From positions 203,320,978-203,384,977 of the forward strand of contig CP136066.1 of assembly GCA_032622095.1 (NCBI GenBank): 64,000 nucleotides of DNA, read 5' to 3'. The stretch is from Siphonodentalium dalli (taxonomy: Eukaryota; Mollusca; Scaphopoda; Gadilida; Siphonodentaliidae). The position numbers and the translations under genes are program-made. Positions 22,792-35,660 of this stretch are shown here, in pieces (the stretch's first letter is position 1; every line of letters begins with the position of its first letter). A model generated the notes under the pieces. It ran no database searches, was not told where the DNA came from, and saw nothing but the letters and a program-made list of their open reading frames with translations.

Positions 22792-23359
22792 AGAGCGTTA
22801 TTTGTTTTATTCCCATTATATACTACGGTCGATGGCCCTGTGTGTTGGTGCCTCTGTTTATTATGACCCCACCCCCGTGGATGTTCGGGGCAAGTACCAA
22901 TGCTCGTATAATTAAAAAGCCAAGCAATTGAAAATAACTTCCTCATTATTAAAAAAGTACTCATCTTTGCGACGATAACAACTTTTGATTTCGGGATTTC
23001 CTTTTCTGCCATTTCAAAGAATTTTGGCGGCGTTTTCTTCAATATTTTACTTTTGTATTGGTTATTGGAAGGAACAGACTTCATATGTAATTAAGACAGG
23101 GACTGTGTGATCATTTGGTCATCTAATCGGGGCTAGTCACCACGTTAGAGGAATGCACTGACATGCATTCACATCTTTGTCGTAAATATACCGGTGATGT
23201 GAGAAACCTGGATGCCAACACTTTATAGAAATGTTTAATTAGCGACTGGTGCATGGGTGATTTTCAGCATTGTGTCCTGGATATTTTTCCTGGCCCCATT
23301 GAAATATGTACGTAGACAGTATATACAGTTGTCGAATGCTCTTTACGCACTGTATGTTG
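22792..23359. other. Unassigned DNA
   Basis: No gene or strong repeat recognised. Confidence 0.45.
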
Positions 23360-25312
23360 TATAATATATCCATAGTGGCTCAATGAAAATGAACGTTGAA
23401 ATTCGAACATTGAGAAAGAACGTAGACTGCAAATTTGATCATATAAAAAGTATGGTAATCATTTCAAAATATGAATGACATAAGGAATATGCGATACAAT
23501 ATGCTTATCAATCATCAATCTTCAGTAGATGTTAATTAGTATCAGCCCTATATGTTGACAAGAATTCCATATTAATAGAACCAAACCCAATGGGCCCGCC
23601 TTTTTGTTTCAAAGTTTGCAGCATTATATTAAACAAAATATTTAAAACCATTCACCACACAGGTTGTTTCGATGTTTTATAATATATACATAGTGGCACG
23701 CAAAACATGAATGTGGAAATTCGAACATTGTGAAAGAAAGTAGAGTGCAAATTGGGTATACCATATAAAAAGTATGGTAATTATTTCAATTTATGAACGA
23801 CATGAATTAACATACATAAGGAATATGCGATACAATATGCGTATCAATCATCAATCTTCAATAGATGTTAATTAGAATCAGCCCTATGTTGACAAGAATT
23901 CCATATTAATAGAGCCAAACCCAATTGGCCCGTCTTTTTGTTTCAAAGTTTGCAGCATTGTATTACAAAAATAAAAACCATTCACCACAAGGGTTATTTC
24001 GTTGTTTTATAATATATCCATAGTGGCACGCAAAAAATGAACGTAGAAATTCGAACATTGAGAAAGAAGGTAGAGTGTAAATTGGGTATACCATATAAAA
24101 AGTATGGTAATTATTTCAAAATATAAACGACATCAATTAACCTACATAAGGAATATGCGATACAATATGCTTATCAATCATCAATCTTTCATTGATGTTA
24201 ATTAGAATCAGCCCTATGTTGACAATAATTCCATATTAATAGAACCAAACCCAATGGACCCGCATTATTGTTCAAAGTTTGCAGCATTATATTTAAAAAA
24301 AATACTTTTAAACCATTCACCACAAGGTTGTTTCGTTGTTGTATATTTCCATAGTGGCTTACAGAAAATGAATGTGCAAGTTCAAACATTGAGAAAGAAA
24401 GTAGAGTGCAAATTGGGTTCGGTCATATAAAAAGTATGGTAATTATTTCAAAATATGTACGACATCAATTAACATACATAAGGAATATGCGATACAATAT
24501 GCTTATCAATCATCAATCTTCAATTGATGTTAATTAGAATCAGCCCTATGTTGACAAGAATTCCATATTAATAGAACCAAACTCAATGGGCCCGCCTTTT
24601 TGTTTCAAAGTTTGCAGCATTATATTAAACAAAATATTTAAAACCATTCACCACAAGGTTGTTTCGTTGTTTTATAATATATCCATAGTGGTTCACAGAA
24701 AATGAATGTGGAAATTCGAGCATTGTGAAAGAAGGTATAGAGTGCAAATTGGGTTTGGTTATATAAAAAATATTGTAATTATTTCAAAATATAAATTAAC
24801 ATCCATAAGGATTATGCGATACAATATGCTTATCAATCATCAATCTTCAATTGATGTTAATTAGAATCAGCCCTATGTTGACAAGAATTCCATATTAATA
24901 GAACCAAACTCAATGGGCCCGCCTTTTTGTTTCAAAGTTTGCAGCATTATATTAAACAAAATATTTAAAACCATTCACCACAAGGTTGTTTCGTTGTTTT
25001 ATAATATATCCATAGTGGTTCACAGAAAATGAATGTGGAAATTCGAACATTGTGAAAGAAGGTATAGAGTGCAAATTGGGTTTGGTTATATAAAAAATAT
25101 TGTAATTATTTCAAAATATAAATTAACATCCATAAGGAATATGCGATACAATATGCTTATCAATCATCAATCTTCAATTGATGTTAATTAGAATCAGCCC
25201 TATGTTGACAAGAATTCCATATTAATAGAACCAAACCCAATGGACCCGCCTTTTTGTTTCAAAGTTTGCAGCAATATATTCAACAAAAACTATTTAAAAC
25301 CATTCACCACAC
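23360..25312. repeat. Tandem satellite, unit about 325 bp, six copies
   Basis: CATAGTGG recurs at about 23371, 23690, 24020, 24350, 24685 and 25011 (periods 318-335). Each unit holds AATTCGAACATTG, AAAAAGTATGG, GGAATATGCGATACAATATG, ATGTTAATTAG, TTGACAAGAATTCCATATT, CCCGCCTTTTTGTTTC and ACCATTCACCAC. The fourth to sixth units are the most alike, indicating recent local duplication. No protein. Confidence 0.97.
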
Positions 25313-25656
25313 TTGTATAATGTCTACCGCAGTGCCAAGCTATCAGATGTGAGAACCGAGGTCCTTAAAGCATCCCGGACTGGCATGTGAAAGACGCCAT
25401 AAATCTAACCAAATAGATGATAGGTTTAAAGGAGTTTACCCTAAAGATTTGCATTCCAGTACGCGAAGCAAATAAACCCTTCATCGTATACTTGTTAAAG
25501 CGTGGTACTTGAAGGCGACAAATTGTAATTAAATCTGATGGGTTTGCTAATTCTCTCTTCCAACACGGTACTATGCAAACTCCATGCAACGTTATCACTG
25601 CGATATAGCACTGCCACAATCATGGTATTTTGCGGACCGATACATCTATTTTTACA
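25313..25656. other. Unassigned DNA
   Basis: Nothing recognised. The 84-residue minus-strand frame at 25365-25619 has no recognisable domain. Confidence 0.4.
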
Positions 25657-25811
25657 TACAGTAATGCCCTAATTAATCGACTCTTTAACCACACCAGAAT
25701 TATGGGTAACTTTTCAGGATTTAGTCGGAAATATGGCTTGTTGCCATTCATCGGAAAGCTCTCCCCGAGAGCTTTCCGATGAATGGCAACAAGCCATAGG
25801 GCATTACTGTA
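25657..25811. mobile_element. Palindromic MITE, family 1, internally deleted copy
   Basis: Left arm and centre are complete (TACAGTAATGCCC to AGCTCTCCCCGAGAGCT), but the right arm jumps from GCAACAAGCCATA straight to GGGCATTACTGTA, losing about 60 bases. Ends are preserved. Confidence 0.85.
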
Positions 25812-25962
25812 TCGTCCGAACTATATTTAGTCACCTATTATTTTATTTTGACCACCAAACATTTGCAGTAATGGTAATTCTTTCGGTATTGATAAGGACA
25901 ATATGAACTGAGCCAGACATTGACAATTTTAATCCTAAAACATAAGAACTAAGAACACGTAA

Positions 25963-26048
25963 GAAATCCTTACCAAATGTCCTTATGGCAGTGGTATCCC
26001 AGCGGAAATCCTTACCAAATGTCCTTATGGCAGTGGTATCCCAGCGGA
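25963..26048. repeat. 43-bp direct duplication
   Basis: AAATCCTTACCAAATGTCC and TTATGGCAGTGGTATCCCAG are repeated perfectly at 25963 and 26006. Confidence 0.95.
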
Positions 26049-26249
26049 GCGATGGGAGATAACTCTGCCTGGAGTTCGGGTACTATGCTGGAAAGTCGCT
26101 ACATTATAGCAGGGTATGTTGTTGTCGAGTAGTTTTGAAGACCTAGTGTTAAAAGCTGGTTTATCTCATCTTAGAACTTTCTGTTCTTATTCAGATATAC
26201 AGAATAATACTTTTGAGTCAGAATGACCAGTCAAACGGAAAACTTCTGT

Positions 26250-28140
26250 CACCAGGAAGTCATTTTTACCTCAAATTGACAAAGTAAAGTTTGAGCTAAT
26301 ACCATGGGTTTGCGCCCGTTATCCGTGGTGGCGTGCGTTCGTCGACAATTCCCTTTGACATAGTCCAAGGTCCCTTTCCGATCGTCACCAAACTTCATAT
26401 GGATTATTTCCGACATTTGTTGAGAAATATGGCTGCCAGTTGCCATCATTTATTTTACTCTTTGCTTGACTAAATCCTTCGGCACACCCTACAGGCAACA
26501 TCCCTCACCCGATCGCCATCGAACTACTTCGAGGTGACGCCTAGATGGGAGCCATCAATTATTTCCGAAATTCGTTTAAAAACGTGAATCCGCCAGTACA
26601 ACCTGCAGTCCGCATTTATCTGAGAAATGTTTTTGAAAATATGCAGGCATGTTTAGGCTCATCTCTAGATGGAGCTAATGAATTCGAACGATTGTTGATG
26701 AAAAACATGACCGCCGACAGCCATCGTTATTGTATTTTACTATTTGCATGACTAAATCTTTTGGCACACCCTGCAGACACACCCCTCGTCCGATTATCAT
26801 CAAACTTTATATGGATATTCCGAGTGAGTTGTAGGTGGGAACCAACGATCTTTTCAGCAGAAATTTGTTGAAAAACATAGCTGCCAGCGGCTATCTAGGA
26901 TTTGACTCTTTGCATGACTAAATCAATCGGCACACCCTATAGGCCACATAACACCATTCATCCGATCGTCACCAAACTTGAATTGGATCTTCAGAGTGAC
27001 CTCCAGATGGGAGCCATCGATTTTTTTCCGAAATTCGTTTTTTTTAAATGGTTCCCAGCGGCCATCTTGGATTTTACTATTTGCATGACTAAATTCTTCG
27101 GCACACCATGCATGTAGGCCATATCCTTCATCCGATCGTCACCAAACTTCACATGGATCTTCATGACTTCTAAATGGGGGCCATATAGATTATAACCAAA
27201 ATTCGTTTTAAAACAAGGCCACTAACAGCCATCTTGTATTTCAAATTTGAATCCATCAGCGGCACACCGTGCATGCAGCCAGCGAATTGTTTTGAAAAAT
27301 TACGGGCATGTCTAGATGGGAGTAGTAGTAGCTTATTGTTAACCTCCTCAATTTAGGAGAGCATATATACAAATTACAAATATATACATGTTATATAAAA
27401 TATGCATGCAAATGTTATACTAATCACAATACTAATCACAATATTAATCTTACAGTGTTTACGCATGCGGTCGGGTTCTGACATTTTCAAGTTTCAAGTG
27501 TTAGTGAGGTTGGTATAATAATCTAAAGAATTTAGAAATGGGAAGGCATACATAGAGGTTCCCGAATGCCAGTTGCCCTTTTAAAACCTGATTAGCAATA
27601 TCACAGGCGTGTGATCGAGCGAAATAAAATTTCCAAATAAAATATTTACTGGACATCAATGTTGAGTATTGGAACTTGAGAATGTGTGTTGTCATATTAC
27701 CTTCTCGTGTTAAATTAGACAAGTGTTTTAGACATCGAATTCAGAAAGTAACATACATCATACGATAATGGCCTATTTAAGAAACTGGAAATAAATGAGC
27801 AATATCACATGCGTGTGATCGAGCGAAATAAATACCTTCGCCGATCGTCACCAAATTGCATATTGTTATTGAGGGTATCATCCAGATGGGAGCCATCGAT
27901 CCCCCCCCCCCCCAAATAGCCCGGATATCGGAAAAACATGCTTTAACTTTACATGCGTGTTTATGATCACCTCTAGATGGGAGCTGTCAATTTTTTCCGA
28001 ATTTCTTTTTAAAAACATGGCCACCGACAGCCATTTTGGATTTTACTCTTTGCATGACTAAATCCTTTGGCACACCCTACCGACCACATTCCTCACCCAG
28101 TCGTCACCAAACTTCATATGATTCTTCTGGGTGAACACTA
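26250..28140. repeat. Degenerate tandem repeat, unit about 170-280 bp, interrupted by an insertion
   Basis: Recurring order: TGCATGACTAAATC, GGCACACCCTAC, CATCCCTC, CGATCGTCACCAAACTTC, AGATGGGAGCCATC, CCGAAATTCGTTT, GGCCATCTTGGATTTTAC. Starts lie near 26467, 26751, 26918, 27086 and 28057; the first block (26250-26450) is incomplete. A ~525-bp interruption (about 27312-27836) contains two copies of GCGTGTGATCGAGCGAAATAA (near 27607 and 27812) and no recognisable protein. A C run lies at 27901-27913. Confidence 0.75.
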
Positions 28141-29353
28141 ACATGAGCGTAGCTGCGGCTGCCTTAAGTCTTGCGAAAAATAAGAATCAGTGTTGATTCG
28201 AATCGGTGCACTCATTGTATATCAAACCATCCAACCATTTTTTTTTCTCAAAATGAGCCAAGATTCGGACATGGATTCCTAATCCAAGCATTGGAGAAAA
28301 AACCGAGTCATTGCATCACATGGCTGGTCTCAGTTTCGTACATCAGAGCACGCTCGTTTTACAATTACTCTTACATAGAGTATACAGAAGAAGGAACGGA
28401 TGGACGCCTCGGTGGGATCGGTTTCGGGTATTAGCTGAGATGATTCGCTGATCATACAGATCAAAGGTAGAATAACGGCTATCAAATCACACAATCGGAT
28501 TCATCCCGTTCCAATTATTAAAAGGCAAATTGTCAGAGTCAAGCAACCTGAAAACTCGTAAAACTTGTTTTTTCAGCTCAAAGCGATTATTAACTATCTT
28601 CTCTCCTAATTGCGCATAATGGTATTTCCACACGCGAATTTTCTGCGGTGTTTCGGTTCGTTCATGTGTTTTACTCATCTTAATGTCAATAAAAATCGTA
28701 TACAGTTCCAGCGAAAATATCCCGAGCGGTAACAGTATATAATTATTTCGCCTCTGTGAGATTTTTTCGTCTGATAACTTCATCAACATATTTGATTTAG
28801 TTTAGAATGATCTTCGTGTTTATTTGTTGTTGCCGATCTGGACAGATTTTTTAGAATATACACCAGCTCTGCTTTGGTTGTCAGCCCTCTGTCGCTCATC
28901 TTCAAAAGAAATGGGATGCGTTTTCCGGCGATTGTTATTTCAATATCTTTTATAATTAGATATCGTTCATTATGAGCAGGAATGTTGAGGCGGATTCAAA
29001 AAGAAATGCACCCTTATAACTTGATATTTCCGTTCAGGGCTAGTTATGACAGAGTGGTGTTCATACAATGCCAGATATATCCACGCTGAATTCATAAAAC
29101 ATCCACGACTCTTAACATCTTCCAGGTGAGTCGCACCCATGTATATCATGTTGAGAGAAAAAATATGTGTGTGTCTTCCGAGGTTGGAGATAAATTAAAG
29201 TTATATATATGGAACATTTCGCCGAGATATTCATAACGGAATAGCAAATAATAATGCCAAAATGATTGGCTTTAATAAAACTTATATCCAAATATAGGCA
29301 GAAAATAGCGTCATCGTTATAAACGAATTACATTCAGTGACTGTTGTTGGTGG
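28141..29353. other. Unassigned DNA with two unrecognised short frames
   Basis: The plus frame at 28171-28434 (87 residues) and the minus frame at 28487-28789 (100 residues, lysine-rich C-terminal half) have no recognisable domain or signal. Neither is supported by splice sites or a repeat family. If any host exon is hidden in this window, this low-repeat stretch is one of the few places it could be. Confidence 0.3.
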
Positions 29354-29412
29354 AATCATTGACGATTGATTGATTGATTGATTGTTTATTTAACTCAACG
29401 CCACAATTAAGT
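29354..29412 (-). mobile_element. LINE 3' tail fragment, minus strand
   Basis: Read on the minus strand it gives GTTGAGTTAAATAAAC followed by AATC tetranucleotide repeats, a pattern typical of non-LTR 3' ends with a short-repeat tail. No reverse transcriptase sequence is attached, so only the terminal piece is claimed. Confidence 0.4.
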
Positions 29413-30650
29413 GGCGAATATATACAGAGCACTAATTTAAATAGATATAAACACCTCCAAAAAAAAAAAGTCCCCCTGATATATTCGGTAATATTTTATG
29501 AGATATTGATGGATTTTGGTGAAACTTTCCACAAATGATTTGTGGTACCAAATACATCAAGTGTGTTAATTACTGTGCTGCGAGGTGAGATATGGCTATG
29601 TGAGCACAAACTGAATGGAAGAGGGTCGCTTTTCAAAAGTTGTAAAAAAATGGCCTATACATCAGGGGGTCTGCAAAAAAAATCCGTATATAGGGCCGGG
29701 GTGGGTGGTCCAGAGGCCGAAAAAATCGTGCTTGTAATTTTTTTCCAAAATGTTTTTTTTTTCAAACAATTTACAAGTACTGACCATGTAATGTTGTTTG
29801 TAAGCATGTTAGTACCATGCTTGTTGGGATAGGGCTATATAGGCAGCTATAGTGACTCTTTAGCCTCAGATTTAGCAACATTCTGGATTTCACAAAATCC
29901 CGGCCCACTTCACAGTGGACCACCGTAATAGCGTTCAGGAAACTTATGATCAACGGAAGAAATATTTAGTAACAAAATTAATATATTACCTGAATAAAAG
30001 TTTTAAAACAAAAAAACTGTATCACAAATTGGATACCACATGGTGAATACTCAATGATGACTAGATATCATTAACCTGATTGTTGCATAACATGAAATTG
30101 AAAAGGGTATCTCATAAATTTCTAATGTCTGAAATACTGTCTTGTTCTGGCATGTAATCAAATTCATTCCTTCTGGTTATTTGTCATCTTGAATGATTGC
30201 AAGTAATGTTAATTTGCCACAATTATCCAAATAAAATTGAATTGGTTATGATGAATGGCCGTTACTGTTTACTGCTCAGACAATCCCAACTGAAGGTGAC
30301 GCTATTCTCATTGAATTTCCGAACTTCATCTTGGAGCTTTACTGCTCAACAAGACTAAACTAAAATACTAAGTGTATACTGTTATCACTTACAAACAGAT
30401 GAACTGAAATAATGTGATGCATTCAGATGCATTGAGAAATGACATTCTTCAATGTCTTCAAAGTTCAAACTAAAAGTAAAATCAAGAATAAAATCTGACT
30501 GAGACTACACTGCAGACTCTAGTGCACAAATGTACACATACAAATATTTAAAATCCATAGCAACTGAAGCTCCACTAAAACTCAACAGTTCTTGAACATT
30601 TGATAACGTTTAGGTCCTGTGGTATGCAGTAATATGTGCATACATCCTTC
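29413..30650. other. Unassigned AT-rich DNA
   Basis: No gene or repeat recognised. The 29542-29832 frame crosses A and T homopolymers and has no family. Confidence 0.45.
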
Positions 30651-32100
30651 CCCTATCATTATTATTATTTATTAACATTTAAGAAACGCATTCTACATGT
30701 ACATAATGTTCCAATGCGCTTTACAAGTAAATACAATAAAAACACATAAAACTTTAAAAATATAAACAATAGGCCAACTACTATTAAATACAATTTTGTA
30801 AAGATAGATTAAGAAAAAATAAAAACTTAACTATGTTAAGAAAAATAATAATTTAAAATTAAATTTAACGAATATTACTGTAAAATTAAAGCTAAAGAAA
30901 ATTGATATTTCAGTAAAAAATGAAAAGTTTCATTTATAAAAAAAAATTAAGATAAAAGAATAAATTAAACTTTAACAACGGTGTGTATTGAAATAACAAC
31001 TGCAATAAGATTTCCAAAAATAACGATCTATAAATAGAAACATTTTTTGAAAAGATGGGTTTTCATTTTTTTCTTAAATTCGGAGGTTGTTTTTGAACGT
31101 CTAATCTTTAACGGTATAGTCCATTCCAAATCTGGATAGATGTCTCTTGAAAGCATTTTTCACCATAACGTCCGTCTGATTTCCTGATGTTGGTTAGGTC
31201 TAGATCACACGCACTTGAACGGGTAACTCTGTCACACGATTTCAGGATAAACATGTCTGTTATGTATGACGGTACTTGTTTTCTGAGGGATTTAAAAACG
31301 ATCACAGCACATTTAAACTGCATCCTGAATTCGAACGTCATTATGTGATTATGAATTAGAACTCGTGTTATGTGGTCAAACTTCGAAACGTTCCCAATAA
31401 GCCGAGCACAGTTATTCAATAACAGGTTGATTCTTTTAATGTTCCCTTTTGTCAAATTTGTAAGAAGTGAGTTGAGACTGTCCACGCGCGCTACCACTAA
31501 GGTAAGAACAGCATGCTTTATCGCCTTCGGGCTCAAATGACATTTAACTCTCCTTAGGCACCTTAGGTGAAAATAACACGACTTCAACAAATTGTTAACT
31601 GTCACGGTCATCGACATAGTATTATCAAAATAGGAGCCCAGGTTTCGAATTTCCGAACTTGAGTCAATTATAGAGTCAGCAAGCTGAATTTGAAATTTGG
31701 CGTCTGCTTGTCCATTTACAGTCTCTGACAACACTTTTAACGAATATCGAGATCCTATCACAAGAAATTCTGACTTATCATCGTTAAGTTTGAGTTTATT
31801 TAGTTCCATCCAATTCTTAATATCCAGGTAACATTGTTGACGGCGAGCTTTGGCGAGATGATAACCGTTTGACTCTTTTCTAGAAAACTCGATGTATATT
31901 TGAGTGTCATCCGCGTACATATGATATTTTACACGATTTTTCTGTAAGATCTGTCCCAACGGTAAAGTATAAACTAAAAATAGAAGAGGACCCAATATTG
32001 AGCCTTGGGGAACACCGATGTCCATGCAGGTCCACACATTCAGAGTAAGAATTTCCAATAACGACCTTTTGCTTGCGCAGTCTCAAATATGATGCAAACC
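30651..32100 (-). mobile_element. 5'-truncated non-LTR retrotransposon (CR1/L2-like), minus strand
   Basis: The coding part (31108-32100) is followed, on the minus strand, by about 450 bases of T/A-rich 3' UTR that ends in an ATA/ATT microsatellite tail at about 30655-30675. The 5' break lies near 32100, where an unrelated ~80-bp repeat (32104-32310) begins. 5' truncation is usual for target-primed reverse transcription. Confidence 0.8.
31108..32100 (-). pseudogene. Reverse transcriptase C-terminal remnant of a CR1/L2-like LINE
   Basis: The open frame 31108-32058 encodes the palm and thumb part of a non-LTR RT: GVPQGSILGP at residues 15-24, the catalytic YADD at 48-51, and WMELNKLKLNDDKSEFLV at about 83-100. 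A region rich in Lys/Arg and Leu follows (thumb and C-terminal tail, ending WNGLY). The preceding residues (AWFASYLRLRKQKV) are in another frame, so one frameshift lies near 32030-32045. Fingers, endonuclease and ORF1 are missing. Inactive fossil; clade call from the GVPQGS to LNDDK layout, moderate certainty. Confidence 0.88.
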
Positions 32101-32103
32101 ATG

Positions 32104-32310
32104 CCAATTCTGGTCTGTCACCATACCAAACCACATCAAAATTCGACAACCGACAATTAACTTATATTGCAAAAAACTTTGTAAGCATTGATGGTCACAA
32201 CCCGTGATTATGCATATTCGTTCCCCATTTCTGGTCCGTCACCATGCCATAGGGCATCAAAATATGACAACCGACTCTTTAGTTATAATGCAAAATGTTT
32301 GTACGGACGG
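32104..32310. repeat. Direct duplication of an ~80-bp sequence
   Basis: TTCTGGTC(T/C)GTCACCAT, CATCAAAAT, CGACAACCGAC and TTATA(T/A)TGCAAAA occur at about 32108-32185 and 32228-32305. A GGACGGACG run follows (about 32298-32320); a similar GGACGG motif recurs near 33275-33305. Confidence 0.75.
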
Positions 32311-32493
32311 ACGCACGGACGGCTCGAGACGTCAACTATATACCCGCCGACTAATATCGGGGAGTATAATAACCATATATCTATGTGTATACCTAACCAA
32401 AAACAATTCCCCTCCCCCACCCCACCCCGGCGGATAAGACTAAAGAGTTCTTTGGTCATGCACAAATAATTGTGGAACCCCTGACCTGTTTAC

Positions 32494-32678
32494 CACCATC
32501 GTCATCGTCGTCATCATCATCATCATCATCACCATCATCGCAATCATCATCGTCAGCATCATTATCATCGTAATCGTCATCATCAACATCATCGTCATCA
32601 TCAACATCATCATCATCATCATCATCGTCGTCATCATCATCATTATCATCAGCATCATCATCGTCATTATCATCATCG

Positions 32679-32722
<44 letters not shown>

Positions 32723-32780
32723 GTCACCATCATAATCCTCATCATCATCATCGTCATCATCATCATCATCATCATCGTCG

Positions 32781-32811
<31 letters not shown>

Positions 32812-33131
32812 TATCATCATCATCGTCGTCATTATCATCATCATCGTCATCATTATCATCGTCGTCATCATCATCATCCTCATCATCATCATCGTCGTCA
32901 TCATAATCATCATCATCATCGCAATCATCATCGTCATCATCATCGTCAGCATCATCATCATTGTAATCGTCATCATCAACATCATCATCATCGTCATCAT
33001 TGTCGTCATCGTCATCATCATCAACATCATCATCATCATTGTCGTCGTCGTCGTCATCGTCATCATCATTATATCATCATCATCGTCGTCGTCATCATCG
33101 TCATCATCGTCGTCAGCATCATCGTCATCAA
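32494..33131. repeat. CAT/CGT trinucleotide microsatellite, about 640 bp
   Basis: Almost pure (CAT)n with interspersed CGT, CAG and AAC triplets. Because the unit is three bases, long frames stay open: the minus strand gives a 322-residue Met/Asp/Thr run, which is a translation of the repeat, not a protein. Any Asp-rich segment read from it has no supporting context. Confidence 0.98.
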
Positions 33132-33806
33132 TGATATGTTCGTATATACGGACATAAAATCCAGAAATTTCCAAGCCAAACAAGGGCAGTAACTCTCGTG
33201 AAAATAATCGACCAAAGGACAACAACATCCGATAATTGACACCCGAGTTATATATATACAGAAAGCAAATGTTCGGACGGATGGACGGCTCGACAAACGG
33301 ACGGAGCACTCGGCTATATGTCCCGAACCTCATACGGGGGTCATGCGTCATGATGTGTGTACATTTTATTGCTAGGTTGTGGCTCGTGTCCCACCACAAT
33401 ACAATCAAGTCAAGTCAATGTTGTTTATTTGATAAAATATTAGCCACAGCAGATGTTTCTCTTGTGTTATTTGTGTCTGGGAGAAAAATCGCGAACAAAC
33501 AGACAGAGGGATAGACAGACATATCCTATTATTGTATTTATATAGATGACCACATGTGGTTGCAGGAGTGATCACTCTACATAAGTTGAAGTTTAAAGAA
33601 CTTGCAATCGACTGAGTTACAACCGGTAACATTTGTGACGGGCCATTCTCCATAGTCTATTCTATAACTAACTCTGACCCATATGTCCCGATTAGAATGA
33701 ACCATATGCTTGGACAATTTCGAATTGGCAGCTTAATGCATACATGCTACAAGCCACAAGATACAAGCAGAAACTCTTTACTATTACATTATTTTATTAA
33801 CTCGTG
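33132..33806. other. Unassigned DNA with a possible LINE tail
   Basis: At 33404-33440 the minus strand reads AAATAAACAACATTGACTTG then ACTTGATTG, which resembles a non-LTR 3' end with a short-repeat tail. Nothing else is recognised. Confidence 0.35.
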
Positions 33807-34091
33807 TTAACCCTTCCACGACAGGAGCTTCCTGAAATTTTGCGAAAACCTTGTGCCAATGCCTTTTTGTTATACATGTGAGTCGCCAATAGGACGCCTC
33901 GCATATGTATAAAAGAATGCATTGGCCTAACAGGCTAACAATATGTTCCTTGACATTGTAAGCAATTAAGTGCATTCTCGTAAATATGCGAGGCTCCCCA
34001 TGTGAGACTCGCATATATATATAAGATAATGCACTAGCACATATATAATAGTCAATGCTGCGCCAGCGAAGCTCCCGTCATGAAAGGGTAA
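33807..34091. mobile_element. Hairpin MITE, CCCTTCC subfamily, best-preserved copy
   Basis: Left end TTAACCCTTCCACGACAGG then AGCTTC; right end GAAGCTCCCGTCATG then AAAGGGTAA. Hairpins at about 33856-33926 and 33970-34044 share the GAATGCATTGG arm with the CCCTTTACCC subfamily. The right TTAA has mutated to GTAA. Supports a second end-type using the same hairpin module. Confidence 0.7.
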
Positions 34092-35140
34092 CGCCCGGAC
34101 TAATAGACCTATATATATACATCTAGCATCAACAGACATAGTGGTTCGAGGGGTCTGAGTTTTTATGGATGCTTAAATGATAGAGCTCGGAACTTGAAGG
34201 GTTGGTATATAGATCGCTGTCTCCCACGCTACACCTCGAATCATTAGCTCCGAAAAACGCGTGATGGATTCTAAACAGGCCTCAATCCTGCAGGGATGGA
34301 ATAAAACCTCGACGTTAGTGGTGTATACGTATCTGATGCGTCGTTGCAAAAATGTTATCATTCCACTGTGGATACATGAGTTATAAGTCTCGGCTGCGCA
34401 TGTCAATCTCCGCACGCGCGGGTTCCAATCGTCTGCCCCAACAGGGATATACAGACATTATTCACATTTCAAAATTCACCGCTTGCTCAGGTTCCATTTC
34501 ATGGTTTGTTACAAACCATCAATTTTCACTTGACTTCGTCTCATTTGCCAGGTGCTTCGTTTCGGTTCGATCAATCATGGCCGTGTTATTGTTTTTATTT
34601 GACGATCATGTCAGGAATGCTTATTGCCCGGGATGATGATAATGCTAGTGCTCATCCGTGGACATGCTCACTGGCAACAAGTCGGCGTAGTAATTCCACA
34701 CTGATCGGTTGACGTCGTAAAACTCAGATTCGGATCTCTATTTTCTCTTGAAATCTTCATCATCGAAAACGAGTATCTACTTTAGCGTGACCTTGGACGA
34801 GATTATGTCGCGCCAAACGCCAGACGTGATATCTGATCATATCTTGCCGCCAGTTTCGAGCGAATTATGACGTATATATATGTAGGTTCCCCGTCTTGAA
34901 AAATAGGAACTGAAATAGGAATCCCCCAGCAGATTTATGGTACTGTCTGATATTGGTACAACTAGTTGAAATGGACATTCTGATTGCCAATTCGGTTCGA
35001 CTAATTCAGTTATGGATGTATTGTTTCGCTTTGAATCACGTGTGTTTTCTGCGAAAATAGCACTCTTACTGGTCCGTGAACCACGTTATTACACAATCAA
35101 TCGCCAAAACAAACCCAACAATTGTTCCCACCTGTGACCA
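34092..35140. other. Unassigned DNA
   Basis: No gene recognised. The plus frames 34352-34636 and 34506-34712 overlap and show no domain. Confidence 0.4.
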
Positions 35141-35149
35141 TACATGCAT

Positions 35150-35660
35150 TCAGTCACGAATTTGCCACCAATCAACGTCACTTCAACTCATCAAAAATAC
35201 AGGTTCTTCATTTTGGATTCAATAACCCTGAACATTACTATTTCATGCCCGTTAATCCTTCAAAGCCAGCAATTATGACGTCTTATTGTTTCGAGCGAGA
35301 TTTCGGAATACCCATTGACGATAAACAGAAATTCGACCGCTAAGTTAACAAAGTCACCACGGCTAACCAAATTCTCGGAACAATGAATAGAACGCTATCT
35401 TTAAAAAAATTTAAACAGCAGCGGTTTTGCCCATTGCCCATTCTAGATTATTGCAACATTGTTTGGAAGCCGCACTACGTATATTACTTTCAGAGAAAAA
35501 ACTCGAAAAAGTACAAAGAAGAGCTACGCGCGCGTGGTGAACAGTCTACATAAATTCAGCTAATTCAGCTATAAAATTGGACTGACTAAAACAACTAAAG
35601 TTGTATATTTGTCTAGTAGACAATCTTGTGTTAGAGTGTCAGCTTCTGTTGTAATAACTT
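35150..35660 (+). pseudogene. Decayed reverse transcriptase C-terminal fragment (Jockey/CR1-like)
   Basis: The translation across frames contains the conserved post-palm blocks of non-LTR RTs: FNSSKIQVLHFGFNNP (about 35182-35230), then ERDFGIPIDDKQKFDR (35296-35340), a stop, then VNKVTTANQILGTMNRT and ILDYCNIVWKPHY (about 35345-35480), and KKYKEELRAR-like (35505-35530). At least one stop and one or more frameshifts break it. Upstream catalytic motifs are absent. Boundaries are approximate. Confidence 0.72.

Noticed and set aside
32440..33408. A 322-residue Met/Asp/Thr-rich protein on the minus strand
   Set aside because: It is the translation of a CAT/CGT trinucleotide microsatellite; openness follows from the three-base unit.
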